This document shows, in pieces, positions 1 to 6,525 of a stretch of DNA of 9,119 nt. A model generated the notes under the pieces. The model ran no database searches. It was not told the DNA's origin and worked only from the letters and a program-made list of their open reading frames with translations. This stretch comes from UBA3064 sp023258775 (GTDB taxonomy: Bacteria > Pseudomonadota > Gammaproteobacteria > Burkholderiales > Burkholderiaceae_E). The position numbers were made by a program, and so were the translations under genes. Every line of letters begins with the position of its first letter. The stretch's first letter is position 1. The stretch lies in contig JBIKXS010000065.1 in the NCBI GenBank assembly GCA_044355655.1, positions 1 through 9,119 on the forward strand. Reading direction: 5' to 3'.

Positions 1-268
1 CGCAACCGACGAGATCTTCGACATCGTCGTCTGGTCGAACCGTGACAAGCAAGACCTCATCCGGCGGCAGTATTGAGCAGGTATGAGTCAGAAGTAATTT
101 TCGTTCTGAGGGTGAAAGAGCGCTTCCCTCCGATACCAGTCCGAAAAGCGTTATGCCAGCCACACCCCCTTGCCGAACCCAGGCGATCTGCCGTTCGTGC
201 GCCTCCAAATCGACAGCACCTGCTGCATCAAAGTAGCTGTAAAGAACCGGGATGACTCCACCGAGCAC
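1..268 (-). CDS. Dihydrodipicolinate synthase (DapA) family aldolase, N-terminal part, runs off left edge
   Basis: An open minus-strand frame of 89 codons begins at a GTG and continues past the edge of the window. Its start, MLGGVIPVLYSYFDAAGAVD, followed by a helix with HERQIAW and then GGVAGITLFGLVSEG and LSPSER, is the usual beginning of the class I aldolase TIM barrel of the DapA/NanA/KdgD family. These enzymes form a Schiff base between a lysine and pyruvate or a related keto acid in the cytoplasm; that lysine would lie outside the window. The usual GTTGE-type loop reads GLVSE here (residues 43-47), so the threonine pair of true DapA is absent. A lysine-biosynthesis DapA is therefore unlikely, and another aldolase or dehydratase of the family is more likely. 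The GTG at 268 is chosen because a stop lies two codons upstream and the homology starts there; the ribosome binding site is weak. Family is well supported, substrate unknown. Confidence 0.83.
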   Translation of the reverse strand, partial: MLGGVIPVLYSYFDAAGAVDLEAHERQIAWVRQGGVAGITLFGLVSEGSALSPSERKLLLTHTCSILPPDEVLLVTVRPDDDVEDLVGC

Positions 269-565
269 AGGCTATCAGTCCAAGGTAGCCGGGTGGCCAG
301 ATTCAGCCAATTTGGGGACACTGCTCAGATCAATACCCAAGCGCAACCTCTCGAAAATACTCTTGTGTTCTATTTACAGACGTACGCATTTTTGTTGCGC
401 ATTGCTCCAAAGGGGTTCCGGCCAAGATCCGCTTCGCCGATCTGACACCCAGGTTGTGCTCTATAACGTAACGGTGCCTTCTACTAAAACATGCGCCTGA
501 CTTCACCGGCACTGATCCTAAAGCAAATCCCCATCCCAACGATACCGCACTCACCAAAATAGCGC
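269..565. other. Gene-poor stretch with short broken minus-strand frames
   Basis: No complete gene is supported here. On the minus strand two short frames look mildly protein-like: one ends in RNKNAYVCK at a stop near 375, and another in the neighbouring frame ends in SVPKLAESGHPATLD with its stop at 275-277, just before the aldolase start. They could be one decayed gene split by a frameshift near 373-378, but I do not recognise the family. No terminator, tRNA or insertion-sequence end was seen. Confidence 0.4.
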
Positions 566-775
566 TCATGCACGAGACGTGGGACGCGCCGTAACATCGG
601 CAAACCAGCGCGACAAGTTCGTGAACTCAACAGGGATCCGCAGCCCCGTGGCCTTGCCCAGGACGCAAGCACACTGCGCGACGATGTCGGCGAGGGTGTA
701 GTCATCGCCAGCGATAAAAGGCCGCTGAGCCAGCTTGGTAAGCACGGATCTTTCGACTGACAGCCATTTGGAACG
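566..775 (-). pseudogene. Glutathione S-transferase C-terminal remnant
   Basis: The last roughly 65-70 residues of this minus-strand frame match the C-terminal helical domain of bacterial glutathione S-transferases: RPFIAGDDYTLADIVAQ (the conserved N-capping box and hydrophobic staple region, consensus FIAGDxYTIADI), then LRIPVEFTNLSRWFADVTARP. The frame ends where intact enzymes of this type usually end. The N-terminal thioredoxin-like domain that binds glutathione is missing, and the codons upstream of about 775 show no resemblance to it in any minus-strand frame I checked. A full enzyme has about 200-220 residues, so this is a truncated, non-functional copy. A start at 895 would add about 40 unrelated residues. 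The fragment is evidence of past rearrangement here. Confidence 0.65.
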
Positions 776-910
776 AATAAGTGGAGGATAGCCGACACAC
801 CGTGCTTCTCTCTGGCTATATGCTCTGCTTGACAGGGACTGAACCCTAAGTTTTCTTGAGATCAGGATCACGGGTGGCTGTCTAAGCCGAGCCACGGAAA
901 AATACTATGA

Positions 911-938
911 TCAAAACCATGCTTCTGCGAGAGCATGG
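911..938 (-). terminator. Probable rho-independent terminator of the small exported protein gene
   Basis: On the minus strand CCATGCT (938-932) pairs perfectly with AGCATGG (923-917) around an 8-base loop, and TTTTGA follows at once (916-911). It lies 20 bases beyond the stop codon of the 958-1182 gene. The stem has 7 base pairs and the T run is only four long, so it is a moderate terminator. No T run follows in the plus direction, which supports the orientation. Confidence 0.6.
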
Positions 939-957
939 CCTGACAAAAGCTCGTCAA

Positions 958-1182
958 TCAGCGACCGCTCGGACTCACTGTGGAGACCACTTGCGCAAGC
1001 TGTTGCTTGGGTGCTTGCTGCTCGGCCTTTGCGGCCTCTTGCAGCCGCTTGGGAGACTCTGCAAGCTTTGTTGACGCTGGCGCGGAAGCATCGGTTGGTT
1101 TCATCTTTGTCGAAGAACAATCGCCCGCCAAGACTATGGTTGATACAAAGGCCGTGGCAACAAAGGCTACGAACGATTTCAT
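958..1182 (-). CDS. Small exported, alanine/glutamine-rich protein of unknown function
   Basis: This 74-residue protein starts at an ATG preceded by GAGGAG about 7 bases upstream (1189-1195), better than the in-frame upstream start that would add 14 residues. Residues 1-20, MKSFVAFVATAFVSTIVLAG, are a typical short signal peptide. A cysteine follows at residue 22 in LAGDC; the residue before it is Asp rather than Gly or Ala, so a standard lipobox is imperfect and cleavage by signal peptidase I after VLA is equally possible. The mature part is small, polar and rich in Ala, Lys, Gln and Ser (LQEAAKAEQQAPKQQLAQ, residues 48-65), with helical character but no recognised domain. A terminator follows at 911-938. 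It is divergent from the beta-propeller lipoprotein gene and may share its regulatory region. I do not recognise the family; the gene is supported by start, signal and terminator. Confidence 0.65.
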   Translation of the reverse strand: MKSFVAFVATAFVSTIVLAGDCSSTKMKPTDASAPASTKLAESPKRLQEAAKAEQQAPKQQLAQVVSTVSPSGR

Positions 1183-1341
1183 GGGTGAGCTCCTCGGTGT
1201 GTAGAAATAGAAGACCAAAAACAAATTACTACAAATACGTTGATGTAGCGAAAGCCCATAACGTAGTGATGGTGGGCGATAAAGCAGTCGCTGAGGAAAC
1301 TTGTGACGTCCGTCGAGGGTAGCGCTGCCGCATGGTGAACC

Positions 1342-1352
1342 CGATTAAATCG
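1342..1352. promoter_or_regulatory. Palindrome CGATTAAATCG, possible operator (upstream copy)
   Basis: An 11-base perfect palindrome centred on one A. It shares the 9-base core GATTAAATC with a second palindrome 80 bases downstream, both inside the intergenic region between the divergent 958-1182 and 1520-3550 genes. I saw this core nowhere else in the window. Its function is inferred only from symmetry and placement. Confidence 0.35.
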
Positions 1353-1421
1353 AGTCACAAGGCCGTGATGATGACTGAGAGGATCGAGGTCGAAGCGCGT
1401 TGCCAGCATTCTTATGTTGTT

Positions 1422-1432
1422 TGATTAAATCA
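1422..1432. promoter_or_regulatory. Palindrome TGATTAAATCA, possible operator (downstream copy)
   Basis: An 11-base perfect palindrome with the same GATTAAATC core as the copy at 1342-1352; only the outermost base pair differs. With the preceding T it reads TTGATTAAATCA, which recalls an FNR/ANR box (TTGAT-N4-ATCAA). However, the spacer is one base too short and the last A is missing, so FNR control is not claimed. It lies 87 bases before the lipoprotein start. Confidence 0.35.
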
Positions 1433-1519
1433 TCCTATTCGCCTGACATGACTAACGCGGTAGCATTTCAGCGCTTAATCGCTAGATGCGACTCACTTTA
1501 ATCTTTGGACGATAAAGCA

Positions 1520-3550
1520 ATGAAATCGAGAATCACTAGCTTTTTGAGCTTGTGTATCCTTGTCTTAGCATTGGCTGCCTGTGGTGGCTCGACGGGGAGA
1601 TCAGCTGCCGGCGACTCCTCTGGCTCTGGCGCGAACAATTCATTAGCGCTTGTTACGGCCAAACCAGGTGAGCTCGTTGATTTCACTAAGCAATTACTAA
1701 GAACCCGGGCCGGCCTCAAAAAGACCGGCAATCTTGCGCCAAGTCAGGACGACCTGGCTCAGGCTGTCGGCAGTCCAGTGGCGGTCCCGGCAAACACAAG
1801 CCTAACGAGCAAAGACTTAAGCACACGTTCAGGTACGACCAATCAGGAAGCGGGTGTCGATGAAGACGATTTACTCAAGATTGATGGCAACAAGATTTAT
1901 GCCTTGCAACGGGCTGCCTGGGGAAATGAAGGCTTTGTAAGTGATCGACTCCATGTTTATCAGCGTGCTGCCGACGGAAGCCTATCGAAGCCAGACATAC
2001 TCAACTTACCAAGTGATGCAAACAACAACGACGTCGCAATGCGAGGTATGTTGAATGTGGAGGGTTCTGGAAAGATCGCTTTGATTGGGGAAACCAACCG
2101 CTTCATTCCGTTTATCGATTGTGCGCCAAATAGCCTTTGTGCTCGTCCTGCTTTGGTCGTGAGCGAAACACAGACAATCCTTCAATGGGTTGACGCTTCA
2201 ACCAACACCCTAAGGGTAAGCGAACGATTGACCATGGATGGTCAACTCGTGGGCGCAAGGCAGATTGAAGACTATATCTACTTAACGCTAAGGCATCGTC
2301 CGAAGATCGCTGCCGATCAGCTCCCTATCGATACAAAGCCTGACGCACTTGAAGCGGCTATTAACGCTCTAAAAATCAGTGAGCTCTTGCCGAACATTCG
2401 AAGCGCCGACGGCCAGGTGCGTCCACTTGTCGCCGAATCGGACTGCTATTTGCAAACTGCTAACAGTGCCAGCGATATTCAGGTCACCGTCATGATTGCT
2501 TGGCGCATCAGCGATCCTCCTGACCGCTGGACAAGTCGCTGTTTTTTTGGCGGAACCCAGGCGATCTATATGTCCCCCCAAAATCTGTATTTCGCAACCT
2601 CCCGTAACCAATCAAGTTGGGTCGATGGCACCTTTCGGTTCAGCGATCAAATGCGTACCGATATCCATCAATTCGCCATTAGCGGAGGCTCAATGAAGTA
2701 CATGGGTTCTGGCGAGATCCCCGGCCACCTTGGCTGGGATCCACAGCGTGCTGCCTACCGAATGAGCGAACATCAAGGCGATCTTCGCGTCGTCAGCTTC
2801 ACCGGAACGCAAGGGTGGCTTACGCTTGCTGACGCAGCGAGTCAGTCAAAAGCGGCCTCACCTGCGACGCTCAGCATCCTTAGACCCCAGTCCACTGCGG
2901 GTAAGCTTCAACTCATCTCGACGCTTCCCAATGCGAAGTTCCCTAACCCGCTAGGCTTACCCGGGGAACAGCTTTACGGTGTGCGCTTTGAATCAAAGCG
3001 CGCCTACCTCGTTACCTTCAGGCAAACCGATCCGCTTTACATATTAGATCTTTCAGATCCGCTTGATCCACGCATGATGGGGGAGCTGAAAATGCCTGGC
3101 TACTCGGACTATCTTTTCCCGTTACCGGGCAACTTGCTGCTTGGCATCGGCAAGGATGCCACCGACAATGGTCAAGTGCTTGGTGTGCGGGTTGCCTTAA
3201 TCGATCTAAAAATACCATCGTCTCCGCGTGAACTTCAAGTACTCAATTTTGGTGAGCGGGGAAGCAGTTCAGGGCTTGATTATTCGAGCCACGGCATCAA
3301 CCTGCTACAAGTTGGCAATATCACTCGCGTTGCACTGCCATTGAGTCTGGCTCAGCAGTCTGGATCAAACTACATCCAAGGCCTTCAAACGATCAGTATT
3401 GATGTAGATATTGGAAACATGAAGGCCCACAAATGGATGGCTTCAACGGCATCAACAGGCTGGACCGATATAAGTAATGATCGAAGCGTACAAATTGGCG
3501 ACTTTGTGTACTACTGGTCTCAGAACCAGCTTTGGGCCTATCGGTGGTAA
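1520..3550 (+). CDS. Beta-propeller-domain lipoprotein (PF09826 type)
   Basis: This 676-residue protein starts at ATG 1520; an in-frame TTG at 1505 would only add five residues before the signal. Residues 1-20 are a signal peptide ending in the lipobox LAAC, so Cys21 would be lipidated. Gly at +2 favours the outer membrane. A flexible Ser/Gly linker follows. Residues 109-128 hold EAGVDEDDLLKIDGNKIYAL, the hallmark opening of the secreted beta-propeller family PF09826. Later come AIYMSPQNLYFATS, YRMSEHQGDLRVVSF, and near the C-terminus YGVRFESKRAYLVTF, DPLYILDLSDP and MPGYSDYLFPLPGN, all in the order expected of repeated propeller blades. Cysteine pairs in DCAPNSLC and around SDCYL/SRCFF may form disulphides in the periplasm. 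Length is normal for the family. The family has no established biochemical role; a surface or periplasmic binding scaffold is inference. It is divergent from the 958-1182 gene. Confidence 0.9.
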   Translation: MKSRITSFLSLCILVLALAACGGSTGRSAAGDSSGSGANNSLALVTAKPGELVDFTKQLLRTRAGLKKTGNLAPSQDDLAQAVGSPVAVPANTSLTSKDLSTRSGTTNQEAGVDEDDLLKIDGNKIYALQRAAWGNEGFVSDRLHVYQRAADGSLSKPDILNLPSDANNNDVAMRGMLNVEGSGKIALIGETNRFIPFIDCAPNSLCARPALVVSETQTILQWVDASTNTLRVSERLTMDGQLVGARQIEDYIYLTLRHRPKIAADQLPIDTKPDALEAAINALKISELLPNIRSADGQVRPLVAESDCYLQTANSASDIQVTVMIAWRISDPPDRWTSRCFFGGTQAIYMSPQNLYFATSRNQSSWVDGTFRFSDQMRTDIHQFAISGGSMKYMGSGEIPGHLGWDPQRAAYRMSEHQGDLRVVSFTGTQGWLTLADAASQSKAASPATLSILRPQSTAGKLQLISTLPNAKFPNPLGLPGEQLYGVRFESKRAYLVTFRQTDPLYILDLSDPLDPRMMGELKMPGYSDYLFPLPGNLLLGIGKDATDNGQVLGVRVALIDLKIPSSPRELQVLNFGERGSSSGLDYSSHGINLLQVGNITRVALPLSLAQQSGSNYIQGLQTISIDVDIGNMKAHKWMASTASTGWTDISNDRSVQIGDFVYYWSQNQLWAYRW

Positions 3551-3571
3551 GACTTGCAACGAACATCTGTC

Positions 3572-3628
3572 CGCTTAGGTCGGTGATCCTGCGTTATCGC
3601 ATACCCTTGATCCACCGAGTCGTAAGCG
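3572..3628. other. 57-base imperfect palindrome (long hairpin) downstream of the lipoprotein gene
   Basis: Nested arms pair as CGCTTA/TAAGCG (3572-3577 with 3623-3628), TCGGTG/CACCGA (3580-3585 with 3613-3618), ATC/GAT (3586-3588 with 3609-3611, one bulged C) and TGCG/CGCA around TTAT (3590-3601), about 19 base pairs in all. It starts 22 bases after the lipoprotein stop codon. No T run follows, so it is not a classical intrinsic terminator. It could be an mRNA 3'-end-stabilising structure or a relic of a palindromic repeat. The following 3630-3739 is AT-rich, with repeated TATAT around 3695-3725, and holds no gene. Confidence 0.5.
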
Positions 3629-3739
3629 AGATTATTCGGTGCTCGTCGTTTCAACACCAATACCGGTCTGCTCACGCCATGCCACATACGTTAGATTATA
3701 TTTATATATATGAGATCGATATATTGATGTGAATATGCG

Positions 3740-3910
3740 CTAGGGCGGTGGAACTCTTAGCGAGGGATCTACCTCACGCCCATTCGATTTGCGAGGTAAA
3801 TCTTCCCCCACATTGCGCGTCATGATCACCAGCATGTAGATCAAGATGCCAAGGGCGATCACGCCACCTAAAGCACCCATCAAGGGGTTTTGAGCAAACC
3901 ATTCGTCCAT
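3740..3910 (-). CDS. Small single-pass membrane protein, 56 residues
   Basis: An ATG at 3910 is preceded on the minus strand by AAGGAG (a strong ribosome binding site) about 8 bases upstream. The 56-residue product begins MDEWFAQNPLMGALGGVIAL. Residues 11-30 form one hydrophobic helix with a glycine patch (MGALGGVIALGILIYMLVIM), followed by a polar tail with a positively charged TR just after the helix and ending in RVPPP. The topology would be N-terminus out, C-terminus in by the positive-inside rule, but this is weak. A weak promoter with TTGATG (4015-4020) and TAGATT (3991-3996), 18 bases apart, lies upstream. It is convergent with the beta-propeller gene. I do not recognise a family. The size, helix and start signals are typical of small accessory subunits or regulators of membrane complexes, which is inference only. 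Confidence 0.72.
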   Translation of the reverse strand: MDEWFAQNPLMGALGGVIALGILIYMLVIMTRNVGEDLPRKSNGREVDPSLRVPPP

Positions 3911-3990
3911 GTGTAGCGCTCCTTATGGTGGTCGGAGATCGTCACAAGAAATGGGAGAGATTTGCCCTTCATGGCGAGGGCTAACCCTTT

Positions 3991-4020
3991 AATCTAGTCC
4001 TTACATGACCGCTACATCAA
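3991..4020 (-). promoter_or_regulatory. Candidate sigma-70 promoter for the 56-residue membrane protein
   Basis: On the minus strand TTGATG (4020-4015) matches four of six -35 bases, and TAGATT (3996-3991) matches four of six -10 bases, with an 18-base spacer. They lie about 80 bases before the ATG at 3910. The match is moderate and based on consensus only. Confidence 0.3.
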
Positions 4021-4226
4021 GACCATTCATCCACTTTGAGTGAGCCGACGAAGGGCAAAACAAGCTGTTAAATCGATTTGATCAGGAACGATTTCAGATC
4101 AAGGGCTAAGCCTATGATTTTGCACATGCCGCCGTTGGTCGGCTTCCCGATTGCTGCGTTGCGACACCCCGTTCTCCCTCATTTGGGCGCTTGACCTTGG
4201 TGAATCGCAGGCCTACATTAAAGCCA

Positions 4227-4253
4227 TCGCGACTCACTAACAAGGAGTCGCGA
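4227..4253. repeat. Perfect 9-base-pair hairpin
   Basis: TCGCGACTC (4227-4235) and GAGTCGCGA (4245-4253) are exact reverse complements around a 9-base loop. No T run follows on either strand, so a terminator role is not supported. Confidence 0.55.
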
Positions 4254-4497
4254 GAGGCCTCTAAAGAAGGCGTCAGCCATCTGAAGAAGGCCAAAGGTCC
4301 AAGTCAAGGGGTCATCCCTAAAACATGGGCTGAAGGCATCGCACTCGTGCTTGTGGGGACGCTCTAAGACACGGATGCGCTTGCCGGGGGTGCTGGTGGG
4401 GGAAATCTCCACGGACACCTGACAGAGGTTGGCATTGGACGCTGAGGGTCTGAGGGTCACACCGAGGAACCAACGCGGACAGGCAAGTACCTCTTGC

Positions 4498-4528
4498 GCC
4501 TTCGTGCACAGGGGCGCACATCGAAGGC
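4498..4528. repeat. Hairpin in the leader of the lipid kinase gene
   Basis: GCCTTCG (4498-4504) pairs with CGAAGGC (4522-4528); inside it TGC (4505-4507) can pair with GCA (4516-4518). It ends 65 bases before the start codon of the lipid kinase. It may affect the mRNA leader; there is no T run. Confidence 0.4.
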
Positions 4529-4593
4529 CTGGTGGCGAAAGCTTCCGGGTCTTTGTCGTTTGGGGTCCGTTATTGCCTTAAGCGGAGTTTTGG

Positions 4594-5484
4594 ATGATCC
4601 ATGCTGTCATCATTAACCCCAGAGCAGGCAGTGGCCGCGCACTGAAGAGGATGCTTACCCTCAAACGTGAATGCCCCGAGGCCTTCGATTCGATACCGTG
4701 GCTTGAGGCCGAGACGGTGAGTGAGGCGGCGCTCTTTTTACATCAGCTTCCATCTGCCAGCCGTGTCTTGGTGGCTGGCGGGGACGGAACGGTGAATCGA
4801 TTGTTGGCCTCAGTGATTTCAAACTCGCATCAGTTGGCGCTCATGCCCCTGGGCAGTGGCAATAATCTTGCCCGCTCGCTCGGTCTGAATCGTCTGTCTG
4901 CGCGACAGTGCCTGGATATTGCGAGAGGCCAATCCGTTCGCTGTATCGATACGGGACAAGTCTGGCTTAATCAAAGCCAACATTACTTTGTTTCAAGCCT
5001 TTGCGCTGGCTTTGATGCGGCGATTTGCCAAAGGGTGCAGCTTGCACCCAAGCGCCTTAAGGGATTTGGCAGGTATCTACACGCAACGCTCACTGCCCTT
5101 GCTCGATTGGAAACCTGGGACATTCAGGCTTGCGCAGCCGACCTGGTCGTGCATGAAGGTATGGCTCTTTTTGCTTCGACACTCAACACGCCAAGCTTCG
5201 GCGCTGGGATGCCGGCAGCACCTCATGCAAGAATTGATGATGGTGCCCTCGACGTAATCGTTGCGGGAAGCTTTAGCCGGCTTGGCGCGTTAGCGATGCT
5301 TCCGCGCTTGCTGACCGGACGGCACATCACTCATCCCAAAGTGACCATGCATGCTGTGGCAGGCCTGCGCCTCACTAGCAAACGCCCAATCCCCATCGCT
5401 GTAGACGGTGAGTATCTGGGCCACACCCAATCGCTTGAGATTGTTGTGAGAGCCGGTGCGCTGAAGGTTCTTGCCCCTACGTAG
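4594..5484 (+). CDS. Diacylglycerol kinase catalytic-domain lipid kinase (YegS/DgkB-like)
   Basis: This 296-residue protein, normal for the family, probably phosphorylates a lipid hydroxyl (diacylglycerol or a related lipid) with ATP at the inner face of the membrane. The N-terminal DAGK_cat domain shows INPRAGSGRA (7-16), the nucleotide-binding AGGDGT (61-66) and PLGSGNNLARSLGL (85-98). The C-terminal beta-sandwich domain has DDGALD (215-220), which belongs to the metal and substrate site in DgkB-type enzymes, and AVDGE (269-273), whose glutamate corresponds to the proposed catalytic base. The position after GGDGTVN, usually Glu, is Arg here, a departure from consensus. The ATG at 4594 follows GCGGAG by about 8 bases. 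No signal peptide is present, fitting a peripheral cytoplasmic enzyme. It is convergent with the CBS/universal-stress operon. The exact lipid substrate cannot be told from sequence. Confidence 0.9.
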   Translation: MIHAVIINPRAGSGRALKRMLTLKRECPEAFDSIPWLEAETVSEAALFLHQLPSASRVLVAGGDGTVNRLLASVISNSHQLALMPLGSGNNLARSLGLNRLSARQCLDIARGQSVRCIDTGQVWLNQSQHYFVSSLCAGFDAAICQRVQLAPKRLKGFGRYLHATLTALARLETWDIQACAADLVVHEGMALFASTLNTPSFGAGMPAAPHARIDDGALDVIVAGSFSRLGALAMLPRLLTGRHITHPKVTMHAVAGLRLTSKRPIPIAVDGEYLGHTQSLEIVVRAGALKVLAPT

Positions 5485-5529
5485 GCCGCAGGCAAAATAG
5501 ACTGCATAAGCACCCTAGTAACATCTTCA

Positions 5530-5539
5530 AGAACGTTCT
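5530..5539. repeat. 10-base palindrome AGAACGTTCT between convergent genes
   Basis: A perfect palindrome in the 62-base gap between the convergent lipid kinase and CBS genes. It has no loop, so it is not a terminator hairpin. It may be chance. Confidence 0.25.
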
Positions 5540-5546
5540 AATAACC

Positions 5547-5975
5547 CTAGCCTCGAATGTAAGCCTCAAGTTGATCGATCAACTGGCGCTGCTCGACGAT
5601 CATCTGGCGGACCACGTCACCAATCGAGATGACCCCAATGAGATGGTCTTGATCAAACACTGGTAGATGTCGAATCCGGTGATCCGTCATCAGTTGCATA
5701 CAGTGGTCAAGCGGTTGATGAGCTTGAATCGTGATGAGATTGCTCACCATCACGTCTGCGACCAGCGTCGTTTGACTTGATCGACCTGCGAGTGCCACCT
5801 TACGGGCATAGTCGCGCTCCGAGAATACGCCCACCAAAACACCCTGATCAATAACAAGTACTGCACCAATGTTTTTTGTCGCCATAAATTGAAGCGCTTC
5901 AAACACTGTTTGCCGCGATTCAACAGAGAAAACCCCTCGTCCTGAGCTCTTGATCATTGCACCTAGCGTAATCAT
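5547..5975 (-). CDS. Paired CBS-domain protein
   Basis: This 142-residue protein consists almost entirely of one Bateman module. CBS1 spans about residues 15-60 (TVFEALQFMATKNIGAVLVI, then LVGVFSERDYARKV) and CBS2 about 75-130 (LITIQAHQPLDHCMQLM, IRHLPVFDQDHLIGVISIGD). The SERDYARK and HLPV...GVISIGD signatures are typical of stand-alone bacterial CBS proteins that bind adenine nucleotides and regulate partners in the cytoplasm. A short helix ending QLIDQLEAYIRG closes the protein; no catalytic domain is attached. The ATG at 5975 is preceded by CGGAG about 9 bases upstream. It lies 31 bases downstream of the universal stress protein gene on the same strand and is almost certainly co-transcribed with it. 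Partner and ligand are unknown. Confidence 0.92.
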   Translation of the reverse strand: MITLGAMIKSSGRGVFSVESRQTVFEALQFMATKNIGAVLVIDQGVLVGVFSERDYARKVALAGRSSQTTLVADVMVSNLITIQAHQPLDHCMQLMTDHRIRHLPVFDQDHLIGVISIGDVVRQMIVEQRQLIDQLEAYIRG

Positions 5976-6006
5976 GACGGTGTACTCCGAATGTGTTGTG
6001 GATTCA

Positions 6007-6459
6007 TCAATCGTGGATCGAAATGAAGACGTTACAGTGCGCGCGCTCCATCACCGCTTGCGCCGTTGAGCCACGCCACCAGCGCTCAAGCCAGCTGTTG
6101 TAGCGTTGGTGACCGAGCACGATCACATCGGCTTGAAAGAGCGCTGCAGCTTTCACAATCTCCTCTACCGGATCACCAAACGCCACATCGCTTTGTACGA
6201 CAAGACCCATGGCTTTAAGCGTTTGCATCTGGCTTTTAAGCATCATATGAAGATGCTCATCAGTGGGCTGAGAAGCAGATAAAGGAAACTCGCCAAGACC
6301 CCCACCCGTTGCCCAACCAACCCGGGCATCCACTGGAATTGAAACAACCGCTAGAAGCTTCACAATGCCCTGTGTGAGCTTGGCAATGGGTGTGACATCC
6401 GCGAGGGCGCGTTTAGAAGCTTGGCTTCCATCAAAGGCGAGTAGCACACGATCGAACAT
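6007..6459 (-). CDS. Universal stress protein, UspA family
   Basis: This 150-residue single Usp domain begins MFDRVLLAFDGSQASKRAL, whose Asp10 corresponds to the nucleotide-contacting aspartate. It continues with AFGDPVEEIVKAA (93-105) and ADVIVLGHQRYNSWLERWW followed by RGSTAQAV. ATP-binding members carry G-2X-G-9X-G(S/T); here the first Gly is present (116), the second is Arg119, and the spacing to GST (130-132) is one residue longer. Nucleotide binding is therefore uncertain. Such proteins are cytoplasmic, usually dimeric, and help survival under stress. The start at 6459 has a near-perfect GAGGAGGTGA ribosome binding site (6462-6471), the strongest in the window, suggesting high expression. 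It is the first gene of a two-gene operon with the CBS protein and is divergent from the DUF2784-like membrane gene. Confidence 0.92.
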   Translation of the reverse strand: MFDRVLLAFDGSQASKRALADVTPIAKLTQGIVKLLAVVSIPVDARVGWATGGGLGEFPLSASQPTDEHLHMMLKSQMQTLKAMGLVVQSDVAFGDPVEEIVKAAALFQADVIVLGHQRYNSWLERWWRGSTAQAVMERAHCNVFISIHD

Positions 6460-6525
6460 GATTCACCTCCTCAGTAAATCATCGATTGCGCAAACCGTCA
6501 CTTATCGTGTTATGAATGCTTGCAG

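Larger units (their letters stand above)
4021..4593. other. Gene-poor structured region upstream of the lipid kinase
   Basis: Frames are open for about 80 codons on both strands (plus 4105-4366; minus 4218-4460 and 4112-4294), but none has a good start with a ribosome binding site or a recognisable domain. The region carries several inverted repeats: TTGATC/GATCAA at 4078-4102, a 9-base-pair hairpin at 4227-4253, AGGCCT on both sides of it (4209-4214 and 4255-4260), and GCCTTCG/CGAAGGC at 4498-4528. Open frames on both strands with inverted repeats suggest a repetitive or decayed mobile sequence, but no insertion sequence is identifiable by eye. Confidence 0.4.

Noticed and set aside
2..76. 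Plus-strand frame entering from the left and ending in SNRDKQDLIRRQY, read as a partial gene
   Set aside because: The minus strand of the same bases encodes a clear DapA-family protein, so this frame is its shadow.
4078..4102. TTGATC...GATCAA as an FNR/ANR box
   Set aside because: The half-sites are 13 bases apart rather than 4.
4218..4460. 80-codon minus-strand frame starting with GTG upstream of the lipid kinase
   Set aside because: No ribosome binding site and no recognisable domain; an opposite-strand frame is equally open.
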